DNA of 64,000 bases from Candidatus Woesearchaeota archaeon (GTDB lineage: Archaea; Nanobdellota; Nanobdellia; Woesearchaeales; ARS49), in assembly GCA_019322895.1 (NCBI GenBank), contig JAHWHZ010000001.1, forward strand, positions 558,001-622,000. Reading direction: 5' to 3'. The notes beneath the pieces are model-generated. The model did no database searches. It was not told the origin of the DNA and saw only the letters and a list, made by a program, of their open reading frames with translations. The number at the start of each line of letters is the position of its first letter. Within the stretch, counting starts at the first letter, position 1. Below are positions 16,146 through 25,570 of this stretch, piece by piece. The translations under genes and the position numbers were made by a program.

Positions 16146-17114
16146 CTGCTTTATGAATTCTGTTGCATAGCTTCCTTTTGGCAGCTTGAATTTTATTTTG
16201 ACTTTTTTCTTGCACGAAACTTTGTTTCGTGAATTTGGAACCCTTGGTTCCAATTTTCCTTTGTTTAATTCATCATCTTCTAGTTTGCCTATTTTCAGGT
16301 CTTTGGCTTCTGCAATAACTTTTCTTGAATCCCCTTCTGAGCTTAATGCAGGTATTTCTTTTATGATGAAATCCCTTGGCTTTATTTTTTCTTCTGTCAG
16401 TAAGTTCGTGAGATCATTATTTTCGCTTATTGTTCCAAATCCGACAAGCGGCAGTTTATCTTCATCATGATTTTTTTCCGCAATTTTGTTCCATATCCAG
16501 CTCTGATATGCATGCACGTAGATTTTCAATAATTTCATTGGCAGGGTCTTTAGTGCTCCAACATAATTTGTTGGGTTTTTCTGTATGTAATCCCGTACTT
16601 TTATTTCTTCAGGCCCTTTGTTTGAGAGCATCAGCTCTACTGCTTTCTTGAAATCCTTCTGGACAATCGCTTTTCCAATAGGGACATTTATCCTGCCAAA
16701 TCTTTGCTCTCCAAAGAAATTGATGAATTTTGTTTTGGGTTTTGGCTTCTTGTCAATGTTTCTCACGATTATCTCGAATGCATTCCCTTCTAAATCTCCA
16801 AGACTTATTGGCTCATTGCCTTTTCCTAAATATGTTATTTCAATATCTGTGAGTTTTATTTTCTCAAGTCTGCCTTTCTCAATTTCAGGAACACTGCATA
16901 CTTGTTCGGTTATGGCTATCTTGTCTTTATTGCCTGCAAAACCGATTTTTTTTGCATTTATATGCAGTGCGTTAGCTATTCTTTCAATTGCCCTCATCGT
17001 GTTGTAATTCTTTTTCTTCAGCAAGAAATATGTGAATCTGCCTTCTTTTCCCGGCTTTATTGTGCTCATCTCTTTTACAATAAATTCTTCTGGTTTTTCT
17101 TTTATTCTATACAT
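16134..17114 (-). CDS. truD: tRNA pseudouridine synthase TruD
   Basis: Makes pseudouridine at position 13 of tRNA. The 326-residue protein has the family signature GFAGNKDKIAITEQ near residue 60, which carries the catalytic aspartate. NFFGEQRFGR follows near 130, with a C-terminal lysine-rich domain. It is shorter than many archaeal TruD proteins (often about 400 residues), with a reduced insertion domain. It lies just downstream of tRNA-Arg on the same strand. Confidence 0.88.
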   Translation of the reverse strand: MYRIKEKPEEFIVKEMSTIKPGKEGRFTYFLLKKKNYNTMRAIERIANALHINAKKIGFAGNKDKIAITEQVCSVPEIEKGRLEKIKLTDIEITYLGKGNEPISLGDLEGNAFEIIVRNIDKKPKPKTKFINFFGEQRFGRINVPIGKAIVQKDFKKAVELMLSNKGPEEIKVRDYIQKNPTNYVGALKTLPMKLLKIYVHAYQSWIWNKIAEKNHDEDKLPLVGFGTISENNDLTNLLTEEKIKPRDFIIKEIPALSSEGDSRKVIAEAKDLKIGKLEDDELNKGKLEPRVPNSRNKVSCKKKVKIKFKLPKGSYATEFIKQLFS

Positions 17115-17119
17115 TTGAA

Positions 17120-17208
17120 CGCACTCGAGGGGATTCGAACCCCCGACCCCTTGCTGGCTCCTTGATGATTAGGAGGCAAGTGCTCTATCCAAGCTGAGCT
17201 ACGAGTGC
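17120..17208 (-). tRNA. tRNA-Arg(CCT) with a 14-base intron
   Basis: Acceptor GCACTCG (17208-17202) pairs with CGAGTGC (17127-17121). The D-arm and the TTCGAAT T-loop are canonical. The anticodon stem CTTGC (17080-range in gene order, plus-strand 17176-17180) leads to the loop with CCT at 17173-17171. A 14-base intron at the canonical site occupies 17169-17156, then A and GCAAG (17154-17150). The mature length is about 75 bases. Confidence 0.88.
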
Positions 17209-17242
17209 ATTTAGAGAATTAGTTCTGTGTTGTTTTTAAAGT

Positions 17243-18484
17243 TTACCACTTTCTTTTTGTCTTGAACACTTCCTGGAATATTGAAGAAATCCAGTTTGCA
17301 GTGGTAAAATACGGTATGAACAAGAAATAGCCGACTGCGCCTATGATATTTTTCGTTATTTTTTCATTGAATCTTTTGTGGGCGTGCAGTATCAGATAAA
17401 AGCCAAGCACTGTTGCGATTATTATCGGGATCATTATTCTCAGGTTTTGAGCCAGAAATATCTCTTTAATTGTCGGAATCTCCAGTATTGTTGTCCAGAA
17501 ATATCCTTTTATTGTGGCGCTTCTGATTGTGAATTCAATAATCCTATCAAGGAAGCTGTAAGCGATTATGCTTATGTTTATCATCAATACTGCAACTACA
17601 AGGACATTTATAGGCATCTGAAACAATCCAAATATTCCGTGTTTTCTTGAGAATATCATTGACTTGTACAGCCACATGTTGTAGATGTATCCTCTTGCCC
17701 ACCTGATTCTTTGCCTCCATAATGATTTAAGATCCTTTGGGACAAGGGTGTGCGTTATGCTGCTGGTCTGCATCTCTATCTTATAGCCGTGATATTTCAG
17801 TCTCATTGCTATTTCCATGTCTTCTGTCAGGTTGTTCCTGTCTTTTGTAAAGCCCCCTACTTTTCGCAGCACTTTTGTCTTGTATGTGGAAAGCACTCCT
17901 GGAGTGATATGTAGTGTGCCTAATAATGCCATGACTTTTCTTATCATATTGCTCATTATATATTCAAAGAACTGTATTCTTTCAAGGGTTTTCTTTGGTA
18001 CATCTACTCTTACCCTGCTGATTACCGCGCCTACTTCTTCATCATAGAAATAAGGAAGTATCTGCTTTATTCCATCTGGAGCAATCCTGCTGTCTGCATC
18101 AACTACTGAGAAGAATTCTCCTGTTGCCTTGTCTAGTGCAGCATTTACTGCAGATGATTTTCCGCCGTTTGTCTTGTTTATCAGGATTATGTTGAATTTA
18201 GGGTTTTTCTTGATTATCTCTTTTGCTACTTTTGCTGTGTTATCCTTGCTTCCGTCATTCACTATTATTAACTCTAATTTATCTCTTGGATAATCCGCAT
18301 TTATCAAGGAATTAACTGTTTTTTCTATGGTCTTTTCTTCATTATAAGCAGGAATCGCCACTGAAATATTTGGATAATGCTTTAGTTTTGATTTTTTTGG
18401 CTCATCTGCATATAGAAAGCTTATCCAGATTATAGTAAGCCATAGTGTAAAGAACAATATTCCCCATATTATGTGCTGTAACAT
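17243..18484 (-). CDS. Membrane-bound family 2 glycosyltransferase
   Basis: A 413-residue processive-type GT2 enzyme. One N-terminal transmembrane segment is followed by a catalytic domain with VAIPAYNEEKTIEKTV near residue 42, VNDGSKDNT, the metal-binding VDADSRI near 125, an acidic TEDMEIAM and QRIRWARGY near 255 (the Q/RxxRW motif). Four or so C-terminal membrane segments complete it. It would polymerise or extend a surface polysaccharide from a nucleotide sugar; the sugar is unknown. Confidence 0.85.
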   Translation of the reverse strand: MLQHIIWGILFFTLWLTIIWISFLYADEPKKSKLKHYPNISVAIPAYNEEKTIEKTVNSLINADYPRDKLELIIVNDGSKDNTAKVAKEIIKKNPKFNIILINKTNGGKSSAVNAALDKATGEFFSVVDADSRIAPDGIKQILPYFYDEEVGAVISRVRVDVPKKTLERIQFFEYIMSNMIRKVMALLGTLHITPGVLSTYKTKVLRKVGGFTKDRNNLTEDMEIAMRLKYHGYKIEMQTSSITHTLVPKDLKSLWRQRIRWARGYIYNMWLYKSMIFSRKHGIFGLFQMPINVLVVAVLMINISIIAYSFLDRIIEFTIRSATIKGYFWTTILEIPTIKEIFLAQNLRIMIPIIIATVLGFYLILHAHKRFNEKITKNIIGAVGYFLFIPYFTTANWISSIFQEVFKTKRKW

Positions 18485-18570
18485 GGTCTTTATTTACTTG
18501 TTTGAGTTTTTAAAGCTTGTGTTTTTTTAAGAGACTAACCTTTTTAAATAAGCTCATATTATTTGCTCAT

Positions 18571-19242
18571 ATGGCTGGTAAGGACAATTATGTCAAGTTA
18601 ACTGCAGTATTAGGCATTGTTATTTTCCTAGTAATGATTCTCATGTCTTTTATCTGGGGCAATACTGGCTTTGTTCCTGACATGATTGGATTCATTGTCC
18701 TTACAATATTCTTTTACTTTACTTATAAAAAATGGAACTTGAATCTTCCAATATATACTATGCTTATTGTTGGCTTTATACCGCATGCTTTAGGATTTAT
18801 GGGCTTTTATCTAGATACTCCTATTGGCCTGGCTTGGGATCATTTCACGCATATCATGCCGATATTTGCATTTGGGCTGTTATTCTTTAACTTCTTGTAT
18901 CAGTGGATGGACAGGAAACTATTCACAAAAAAGACAATATTCCTGATTCTTGTAGTGCTTTTGGCAGCTTCTGGTGTCGGTGTTGTCATTGAACTGATTG
19001 AATTCTCAGGATTTTTGGTGTACGGCTTTGGAGAAGGCGCCCTTGCATTTGGCGCAGGAGATGCCTGCACAGGCCAGTTAGTATCTACCTTCGAAGAAAT
19101 CGACGCATATGGAGGCGGCTGGTTCAACACAATGTATGACTTGATATGGAATTCTCTGGGGGCATTGTCTGCAGTCCTGCTTATGATTCTTGCTTATTAT
19201 ATTGTTAAGAAGCCAGATAAGAATTTGTTTGATAAATATTGA
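18571..19242 (+). CDS. Polytopic membrane protein, YjdF/DUF2238-like
   Basis: A 223-residue protein with about six transmembrane segments. The start at 18571 is chosen over an upstream in-frame ATG at 18517 because a TATA-like TTTTTAAATA lies about 28 bases ahead, predicting a leaderless transcript. Polar residues inside membrane segments (DHFTH, IELIEF and a late MYDLIWN) match the DUF2238/YjdF pattern in my judgment. Function of the family is not established. Confidence 0.6.
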   Translation: MAGKDNYVKLTAVLGIVIFLVMILMSFIWGNTGFVPDMIGFIVLTIFFYFTYKKWNLNLPIYTMLIVGFIPHALGFMGFYLDTPIGLAWDHFTHIMPIFAFGLLFFNFLYQWMDRKLFTKKTIFLILVVLLAASGVGVVIELIEFSGFLVYGFGEGALAFGAGDACTGQLVSTFEEIDAYGGGWFNTMYDLIWNSLGALSAVLLMILAYYIVKKPDKNLFDKY

Positions 19243-19284
19243 AAATGGTTTTACTTTGTTTTGAAAGGCAGGTGAATCGGTAAA

Positions 19285-20169
19285 ATGACTAAACAGTTTG
19301 ATGTAGATACTTGGTATAATCCTGAAAATGACCAGTTCATTTTTTCAGAAAAATTATCTTTGTCTGGAAAACCGATTAGTTTAACAGTAGAAGTTTCAGA
19401 TGCCTGCAACTTGGAATGTCCTTATTGTCTTTCTGAAAGTGAAATAAAAGAACCTACAGAATTATCTGATTCATTAGCTACTAGACTGCGAGAACTGGCA
19501 CCGTTTAAATTGATTCTTGGAGGAGGGGAACCATTTATTCTACCTAATATTCTTAATTTACTGAAAACCATGAGGGCCGCAGATTGTTCAATCTATATTG
19601 CAACCAACGGGGTGCATATTCCTGATAAAGCGCTTGCTTATGTAGATTGTTTAGATATTCATATAGACGGGACAAACGAAGAAACGTATCTTAAAAGTAT
19701 GGGAAAAAATAGATTTAAACAGGTTACAAAGAATATAGATGCTGTTTTAGCTTCAGGAGTTCAAGTTAGACTGAATTGTGTTGTCAACAAAAACAATTAT
19801 GATAACATATTTACATTCCCTGCTTTTTGCAGAGAAAAAGGAATATTTTCATTACAACTGATTCGACTTCTTCCAATAGGAAGAGCGAAAGAAACAGATT
19901 TATTTGTCGATGAAGCAGGAATTAAAAGATTGCAATCAGAATTCAAAAAGTATTCGAGCTTGTCCATTCATTTTATGTATGCAGATATTAATAGAACAAA
20001 AGAAAACTGGTTCAAAGCATACCCTGTTTTTGATAACCAGGGTAATTTACTAACATTGCCCGAACACACGCCATCACAAAAAACTATCTTTGACGATGCA
20101 ATTAATGATATTTTCGACCAATATAAACAGTTTCTTCAGAGTAGTCCAAGATCAATACGAAAAGAATAA
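19285..20169 (+). CDS. Radical SAM protein, orphan
   Basis: A 294-residue radical SAM enzyme with the cluster motif CNLECPYC near residue 37, then GGGEPF near 76 for SAM binding. No additional cysteine clusters (SPASM or Twitch) are visible in the C-terminal half. The substrate is unknown. The gene stands alone: 42 bases after the membrane protein and convergent with gatE. It uses more A/T-ending codons than its neighbours, which could point to recent acquisition. No precursor peptide gene was found beside it. Confidence 0.8.
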   Translation: MTKQFDVDTWYNPENDQFIFSEKLSLSGKPISLTVEVSDACNLECPYCLSESEIKEPTELSDSLATRLRELAPFKLILGGGEPFILPNILNLLKTMRAADCSIYIATNGVHIPDKALAYVDCLDIHIDGTNEETYLKSMGKNRFKQVTKNIDAVLASGVQVRLNCVVNKNNYDNIFTFPAFCREKGIFSLQLIRLLPIGRAKETDLFVDEAGIKRLQSEFKKYSSLSIHFMYADINRTKENWFKAYPVFDNQGNLLTLPEHTPSQKTIFDDAINDIFDQYKQFLQSSPRSIRKE

Positions 20170-20190
20170 TAGGCTGTTGAGCACCTAAGC

Positions 20191-22023
20191 CTACCCAACC
20201 ATCTTTCTCAACATCTCAGAAATCTTTTTGCCAGATGCTTTTCCTCTAAGTTTCTTCATTGCTTCTCCAATCAATGCATTAAATGCCAATCCTTTGTGCT
20301 TCTTCACTATGTTCTCTAATTCTTTCTTTAGTTCTTTGTCTGACATCATGTGATATTTCTCAATAATTTCTGCAACTGGCTTGTTTTCTGTCAATATTCC
20401 TAGAACATTTTCTTTTGATATCTTGTCTGCGCTTAGTTCTGAAAATAATACTTCATAATCTTCTTCTGTTGGGCTTATCTTGACCTTGAACTGCCTGAAT
20501 ATTGTTCTTGGAGCAGTCATGACCAGCTCAGCGATGTAAGCTGGCTTTATTTTCTTGTATTTTGATACAAACTTCTCAAACATCAAGGCTTTTGGTGATT
20601 TTGCAGTCAATACAGCTAAATCTTTTCCTAAGCCCATTTTTTCATATCTTGGTATCTTGTCTTCAATTAATTCTGGTAATTTAATTGCAGAAATCATTTT
20701 CTTTGTAATCGTAATTGGCGGGATGTCTGTCTCTGGGTACATTCTTGCTGCTCCAGGCATCTGTCTTTCATAACTTGTTGTATTGTCGTTTTTAGCCTTG
20801 CGAACCTCCATTGGAACGCCGTCAATTGCTTGATTAGCACGTTCATTTACAGCATTAAGTGCTCTGATACATCTTGCTTTTTCATCTGCAACCAAAGCAA
20901 AGCCGTCCTGCTCCTCGCACCCCAATTCTTTCTTGATCAAATCTTTTTCTCTCTCAGTCAATCCATAGCCAGGAAGCTCATCAGAATGGATTATTCCACC
21001 GACTCCTGCAATTACTTTTGCTCGGTCAGAGAATTCTGTCCCTAATCTTCTTTTTGGCTGGATTTCTTTTCCAATAAGACTGTCAAATCCATTAAGTTTT
21101 ATTCCCATCACAAAATTTTTTGCCTGCAGTGTTTTCGTAACCAATGCAGAGCCAGAATTTTTCAAGAGCTTGCTCAAGTCAACTGGTTTGTTATCAAATT
21201 TCTTCACTCTTCTTTTATGCAGCTCTTTATAGATATCAACAAGATTTATCTGTCTTATAACTTCATTTTCAATTAATGCAGGGATTGCTTTCAGGTCTTG
21301 TGCTCCTTTTATCTCTACCCTCGTCCCTTCTTTTATTGATACATTAACGTCCTGCCTTATTGTGCCGATTCCTCTTTTTGCTTTTCCAGTGCTTCTTAAC
21401 AGCATGCCAAGTTTTTCTGCTGTTTCTTTTGCATGCTCTGGAGAAATAATATCTGGATCTGTTCCTATCTCCATCAGCGGTATTCCTAATCTGTCTAATC
21501 TATAGATAACATGATCTTTTTCATCTTTTATTATCCTGCACGCATCTTCTTCAAGGATTATTGTTGGGATTCCTATATTTCCCTCGCTTGTTTTCAGCTT
21601 TCCGTTTCTTGCCAATAAGGCAGTCCTCTGGAAGCCAGATGTATTGCTGCCGTCAACAACTGTTTTCCTCATCACCTGTGCTCCGTCAACAAAATCTCCT
21701 TTCAGCATCTTGCAGACTTGCAGTGCAGTATCAAAAGCATCTGTGTTCATCAGGTTCGGAGGGCTTTCATCAAGCTCGACAAGACAGTTTGTGTTGTAAT
21801 ATCCTTCATACACGTAATATTTTCCTTTTGCAGTCTCTTCTCTTGCAGCAATATCTACTCTTCCTGTCTCTCCAACCACTGCTCTTAGCCTTCTTTTCAC
21901 AGTGAACTGCGGTTCATCCTCCCGAATAGTGGTCGGGCAGCTGCAGAACAATTTCTTGCCTTCTAATTGCTGATGGCACTCAATGCCACATTTAAATCCT
22001 AATTTTTTATAATCCAATTTCAT
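20191..22023 (-). CDS. gatE: Glutamyl-tRNA(Gln) amidotransferase subunit E
   Basis: With GatD converts Glu-tRNA(Gln) to Gln-tRNA(Gln), an archaea-specific route. The 610-residue protein begins GFKCGIECHQQL, has the GatB-like core (YYNTNCLVELDESPP, GIPLMEIGTDPDI, GIGTIRQDVNVSI), the AspRS-like insertion (residues about 280-420) and a helical YqeY-like tail. Length is normal for the family. Its first 17 bases overlap the end of the LAGLIDADG-type gene, which separates it from the rest of the gat cluster. Confidence 0.95.
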   Translation of the reverse strand: MKLDYKKLGFKCGIECHQQLEGKKLFCSCPTTIREDEPQFTVKRRLRAVVGETGRVDIAAREETAKGKYYVYEGYYNTNCLVELDESPPNLMNTDAFDTALQVCKMLKGDFVDGAQVMRKTVVDGSNTSGFQRTALLARNGKLKTSEGNIGIPTIILEEDACRIIKDEKDHVIYRLDRLGIPLMEIGTDPDIISPEHAKETAEKLGMLLRSTGKAKRGIGTIRQDVNVSIKEGTRVEIKGAQDLKAIPALIENEVIRQINLVDIYKELHKRRVKKFDNKPVDLSKLLKNSGSALVTKTLQAKNFVMGIKLNGFDSLIGKEIQPKRRLGTEFSDRAKVIAGVGGIIHSDELPGYGLTEREKDLIKKELGCEEQDGFALVADEKARCIRALNAVNERANQAIDGVPMEVRKAKNDNTTSYERQMPGAARMYPETDIPPITITKKMISAIKLPELIEDKIPRYEKMGLGKDLAVLTAKSPKALMFEKFVSKYKKIKPAYIAELVMTAPRTIFRQFKVKISPTEEDYEVLFSELSADKISKENVLGILTENKPVAEIIEKYHMMSDKELKKELENIVKKHKGLAFNALIGEAMKKLRGKASGKKISEMLRKMVG

Positions 22024-23182
22024 TGGTGCAAATTTTTCTCAAATATTTTATTTTTTTATTATCAAACATGTGCGGTTCTATTTGATGAACTAACTTTATT
22101 ACTTTTTTGGAGTTATATAAAGCCACTTTAAATATGTTTTGATTCTTTGAAAATATCGGATTAAATCCTGCTTTTCTGAAAGTGATTAGACAGTCCTTGG
22201 CTAAGGCCTCATCTTTTACAATAAATTCAAATCTAGGAAGCTTTTTCTTTTTGTTTCTCGTATAGCAATAAGTTAAGCACCCTTCTGTTTGAACAAAGGC
22301 AGGCAATATTTTTATGCATTCTTCTCTAGATAATCCTTCTAAATTCATAGGCTGCAATAAACCGCTTTTATAACCCGGGGGAATATGTTCTCGCAAACAT
22401 AAGAATTGCCTTAAAGGACTTGAAGAAATTATTAAGCGGTCTTCGCCGCGTTTTCCTTTTGGAAATGCTGAACGAGTGCCGCGTAATTTAAATTTTTTAA
22501 GTGCGATCTGTTTTAATTTTTTTAGACTGGTTATGCTATCTTTTTGATTAATTTCAATATGTGTGCTGCCAAGTTCTAGGTGCCCCTCTGTTTTTAACCA
22601 AATTAGCAAAATCAGTAACTCAGTATCTTTTTGATTCTTAGGGATTGTTATTTTGCCAATTCTGTTTGTTTTACCAAATAATTCTTTATTTTGCAATAAA
22701 TCCCAGATATTTATTTTCAAAATCTGACATATTTTGAGAAGTGCGAGTAAAGGCATTACTTTTTTATTATTTGCAATTGCTTTTTTATAACCGCATAAAA
22801 TCGAAAACTTGTAGAGTGGCAAATTTACAACTTTGCAAGCTCTATTTAGAAGTCCTTTTATCTTTTTGTCTTGCTTCACGTAGCAGGATGTAAAATTTAC
22901 TTTTGTTTTGAATTCTCTTCCGCTAGGTTGTTTTCTTCTAAGAATTGTTTTGTGCAAGCAATACCACAAATATTGATAGGGGGCAGGAATCCTGATGTCT
23001 TGTAGGTTAAGCTTGCAAGCAGTTTTGATAATCCAAATAGGCAGTTCTTTCTTTTTGTCGAAATAATCTTGTATTGCTTTGTAATCTATTTCATATTTTT
23101 CGAGCAGGCCTTTGCCCAGCGCGTATTTTATGGCTTGTTTTACATCATCTGAATATTGAACAAAGTATGGGCTGTTTTTCAT
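22007..23182 (-). CDS. LAGLIDADG-type homing-endonuclease-like protein
   Basis: A 391-residue protein with two degenerate LAGLIDADG-like helices: LLILLIWLKTEGHLEL near residue 190 and KILPAFVQTEGCL near 287. Each is followed by a strand pattern (THIEINQKD and RFEFIVKDE) typical of the fold. Acidic catalytic positions read TEG rather than DADG, so nuclease activity is uncertain. The N-terminal half contains a helical region that may be a helix-turn-helix. It is inserted between CYTH and gatE, overlaps gatE by 17 bases, and has a long structured leader. Confidence 0.6.
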   Translation of the reverse strand: MKNSPYFVQYSDDVKQAIKYALGKGLLEKYEIDYKAIQDYFDKKKELPIWIIKTACKLNLQDIRIPAPYQYLWYCLHKTILRRKQPSGREFKTKVNFTSCYVKQDKKIKGLLNRACKVVNLPLYKFSILCGYKKAIANNKKVMPLLALLKICQILKINIWDLLQNKELFGKTNRIGKITIPKNQKDTELLILLIWLKTEGHLELGSTHIEINQKDSITSLKKLKQIALKKFKLRGTRSAFPKGKRGEDRLIISSSPLRQFLCLREHIPPGYKSGLLQPMNLEGLSREECIKILPAFVQTEGCLTYCYTRNKKKKLPRFEFIVKDEALAKDCLITFRKAGFNPIFSKNQNIFKVALYNSKKVIKLVHQIEPHMFDNKKIKYLRKICTNEIGL

Positions 23183-23189
23183 TTTGGGT

Positions 23190-23345
23190 TACTCCAGGAA
23201 ATCTCGTCTGTTGCGAGACTTCCCCTGTTTATTGGAAGTCTCGCTTTTCGAGAAAAGAGGACGTTTGAGCTGAACTGCGTAATTGATTTTTGTGTCGCAG
23301 ACCGAAAATCATTATTTAGCAGTTCTGCGTGTTCTCTTTTCACAA
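23190..23345 (-). promoter_or_regulatory. Structured 5' leader or small RNA ahead of the LAGLIDADG-type gene
   Basis: A TATA-like CTATTTAAAG on the minus strand (23370-23361) predicts a start near 23340, leaving about 155 untranslated bases. Two strong hairpins lie there. GAACTGC with GCAGTTC (23272-23278 and 23319-23325) encloses TGATTTT with AAAATCA (23284-23290 and 23305-23311). A perfect 11-base stem pairs 23213-23223 with 23234-23244. The first resembles an H/ACA-type hairpin with an internal pocket, but no convincing ACA box follows. Its role is unknown. Confidence 0.45.
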
Positions 23346-23460
23346 TATTCGAGAATTAATCTTTAAATAGACTGCGCGAGAATGTCCAGTGGCTTGTGGT
23401 TATTCACGGTAAAATCGGAAGATTTTCGATATTTATAGAAATTTCAGTTATTGGAAATAT

Positions 23461-23973
23461 TTAGTTCTGATTTTTCCATATATCCTTACCATATTTTTTA
23501 TATACTTCGTTTGCGCTCCAAGGCACAGAGTTTTTGATATCCAGCCCAATTATCTCAAGCGCATCTTTTATGTCTTTTTCTGTCGGCGCCTCTACTTCCA
23601 GATATGTTGGTATCTCTGGCCAGGTGTCTATTTCATAGCGCGCTTTGTTGAGTTTGTATGATATTCTGTGTTTTGTAAAGCTTTGCCGCATCTTGAATCC
23701 AAGCTTTTCAAGTATTTTCTTCATCTCTTCAATGTCAGATATGTCTACCTCTAGCTCTTCCATAATCTTCAGTGTTTTATGCGGTTCTTTTTTCTTATAT
23801 GTCAAGAAGGTTTTATTTCCTTCCTGTCTAAGCCTCAGCGTCTCTTCCTCTGGCATGTAAAAGAAGTGCGAAATAGTATCTCCTTCAAAGATCTTTTTCG
23901 CGCCTGCTTCTTCTATTTTTTTGATAATCTTATCCTTGTCAATGTCCAGTATCTTAACTTCAATCTCTTTCAT
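23461..23973 (-). CDS. CYTH-domain protein (class IV adenylate cyclase-like)
   Basis: A 170-residue CYTH protein. It begins MKEIEVKILDID with the ExExK motif, and has TLRLRQEGNKTFLTYKKK, MEELEVDI, then TKHRISYKL and YLEVEAPTE, giving the tunnel of acidic and basic residues. Family members hydrolyse triphosphates such as thiamine triphosphate or make cAMP. The archaeal member's substrate is unknown. It overlaps the MJ1316-domain gene by 14 bases. A weak hairpin (AAAATC-loop-GATTTT near 23412-23427) follows its stop. Confidence 0.85.
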   Translation of the reverse strand: MKEIEVKILDIDKDKIIKKIEEAGAKKIFEGDTISHFFYMPEEETLRLRQEGNKTFLTYKKKEPHKTLKIMEELEVDISDIEEMKKILEKLGFKMRQSFTKHRISYKLNKARYEIDTWPEIPTYLEVEAPTEKDIKDALEIIGLDIKNSVPWSANEVYKKYGKDIWKNQN

Positions 23974-24214
23974 AAGGCCTTTTCCATAATTGCTCTCCTT
24001 TTTTTCTCACTAATTTTATTGCGTGCAAAGGAATCATCTTTTCTTCCCCATTTGCATCAATCACAACAAAATTTTCTGAGATGTGTTTTATCGCTGTGAA
24101 GGGAAATTCAATCAGTTCCTTTTTCACGCGGTCATAATAAGATATTGTGTAATCCTCAGGATTCTCTTTTTTGTCCCACTTGATCTTATTCAGTAACTCT
24201 TTTATTGGAATCAT
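23960..24214 (-). CDS. MJ1316/DUF504-domain protein, predicted RNA-end binder
   Basis: An 84-residue single-domain protein that starts MIPIKELLNKIKWD and contains ISYYDRVKKELIEFPF and MIPLHAIKLVRKKGEQLWKRP. This matches the DUF504/MJ1316 domain, which has been predicted to recognise RNA with cyclic-phosphate ends. It overlaps both gatD and CYTH by a few bases, so the three are one operon. Confidence 0.72.
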   Translation of the reverse strand: MIPIKELLNKIKWDKKENPEDYTISYYDRVKKELIEFPFTAIKHISENFVVIDANGEEKMIPLHAIKLVRKKGEQLWKRPYERD

Positions 24215-25515
24215 TTCTTGACAAATTTCTCTTTATACTCCAGTCTTTCAGAAATTTCCCCAACAAGGTTCTTGCCAATCAGTTCTTTGACTTTCTCTTT
24301 AGGATAATTGCTTAATAGCCAGGATAATTTGATGTATGCAGTCTCTGCTGTCATGTCGCAGTAATTTCCAAGCACTCCTGCTTCTATCAGTTTTCTTCCT
24401 GGAGCATACACATTCATGTCTATTTCTCCGAATATTGTTTGTGTTGCCATCACTACAACTGTTCCTTTTTTGATGAGGTCTTGTATTTCTTTCATGATTT
24501 TTGCATTTTCTTTTGTTATCTTGTCTGTCTCTGATACAGGCGCATGTCCCAGCCCTGTTCCATCTATAACAAGTCCGTCATATCCAGAAAATGCCTTTAA
24601 TTGTGATGCATGCATGTTTGGATGGCAGTATACTATGCCTGTCTTGATGTTTTCTTTCATCAGCATTACCTGCGCTTTCTTTTTTGCAGATGCTTTGTTG
24701 AATCCTGTTCTTAGATAGTTCGCTTGTTTTTTCTCATAATCTACTGTGGCCCATGGTTCTACATCTATTGCCTGGAAAGCATCTCTTCTGCTTGAATGCA
24801 TTTTCCTGCATTTTGTTCCTGGCAGTATTGCGCATATGTTATCCTCTGTGTTTTGATGCATGCAGACAGCGACTTCTGCGAATTTCTTGTTTGCTGCTAT
24901 GAAAAATGCTGCAGATATGAGGTTCAATGCAGCATCTGAACTTCCCCTGTCAGAACTCCTTTGAGCTCCTACAAGAATCACTGGTATTGACAGGTCTTTA
25001 AGCATGAAAGACAAAGCAGCAGATGTATAGTGCATCGTGTCTGTGCCGTGTGTTATTATCACTCCGTTAACTCCTGCTTTTATTTCTTTGTCAACTTCTT
25101 TTGCAAGTATGTTATAATGGCCGAATCGCATGTCTTCTGACCACATGTTTGCAACAAGTCTTGATTTGATGTTTGCAATGTCTTTTAGTTCTGGAAACAT
25201 CGCAAGAATCTCTTCTGGTGAGAATCTTGCTATAACTCCACCGGTCTCATAGTCCACTTTAGAGGCGATTGTCCCGCCAGTATGCAATATTGTGATTGTC
25301 GGCAGTTTTGGATTTGGCTTTTCTTTTGGGAATTCTGCTTTTTTCTCTTTTTTCTTGCCTAATGGCTTTATCTCCTTCACTCTTTTCTTGTCTATGCCCA
25401 TATTATAGCCAGTATCTAATTTAATTACAACAAATTCCTTTTCTTCTGGCATGAGAACTCCTTCTATTTCTTCTTTTTCTACAACTACTTTTACTCTGTC
25501 TCCTGGTCTTGCCAT
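24211..25515 (-). CDS. gatD: Glutamyl-tRNA(Gln) amidotransferase subunit D
   Basis: The asparaginase-like subunit that frees ammonia for GatE. An N-terminal barrel of about 75 residues is followed by the L-asparaginase core: ILHTGGTIAS near residue 80, NMWSEDM, ITHGTDTMHYTSAAL near 160 and GAQRSSDRGSSD near 190. These carry both catalytic Thr triads. The start at 25515 (MARPGD) is preferred over 25524 because a TATA box TTTATAAAC lies about 25 bases ahead, predicting a leaderless start. It is separated from gatE by three genes. Confidence 0.93.
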   Translation of the reverse strand: MARPGDRVKVVVEKEEIEGVLMPEEKEFVVIKLDTGYNMGIDKKRVKEIKPLGKKKEKKAEFPKEKPNPKLPTITILHTGGTIASKVDYETGGVIARFSPEEILAMFPELKDIANIKSRLVANMWSEDMRFGHYNILAKEVDKEIKAGVNGVIITHGTDTMHYTSAALSFMLKDLSIPVILVGAQRSSDRGSSDAALNLISAAFFIAANKKFAEVAVCMHQNTEDNICAILPGTKCRKMHSSRRDAFQAIDVEPWATVDYEKKQANYLRTGFNKASAKKKAQVMLMKENIKTGIVYCHPNMHASQLKAFSGYDGLVIDGTGLGHAPVSETDKITKENAKIMKEIQDLIKKGTVVVMATQTIFGEIDMNVYAPGRKLIEAGVLGNYCDMTAETAYIKLSWLLSNYPKEKVKELIGKNLVGEISERLEYKEKFVKK

Positions 25516-25570
25516 ATTCTGCACAGAACAATAAATAGTTTATAAATTTATCTCAAAAAAAGAAGAAAAA

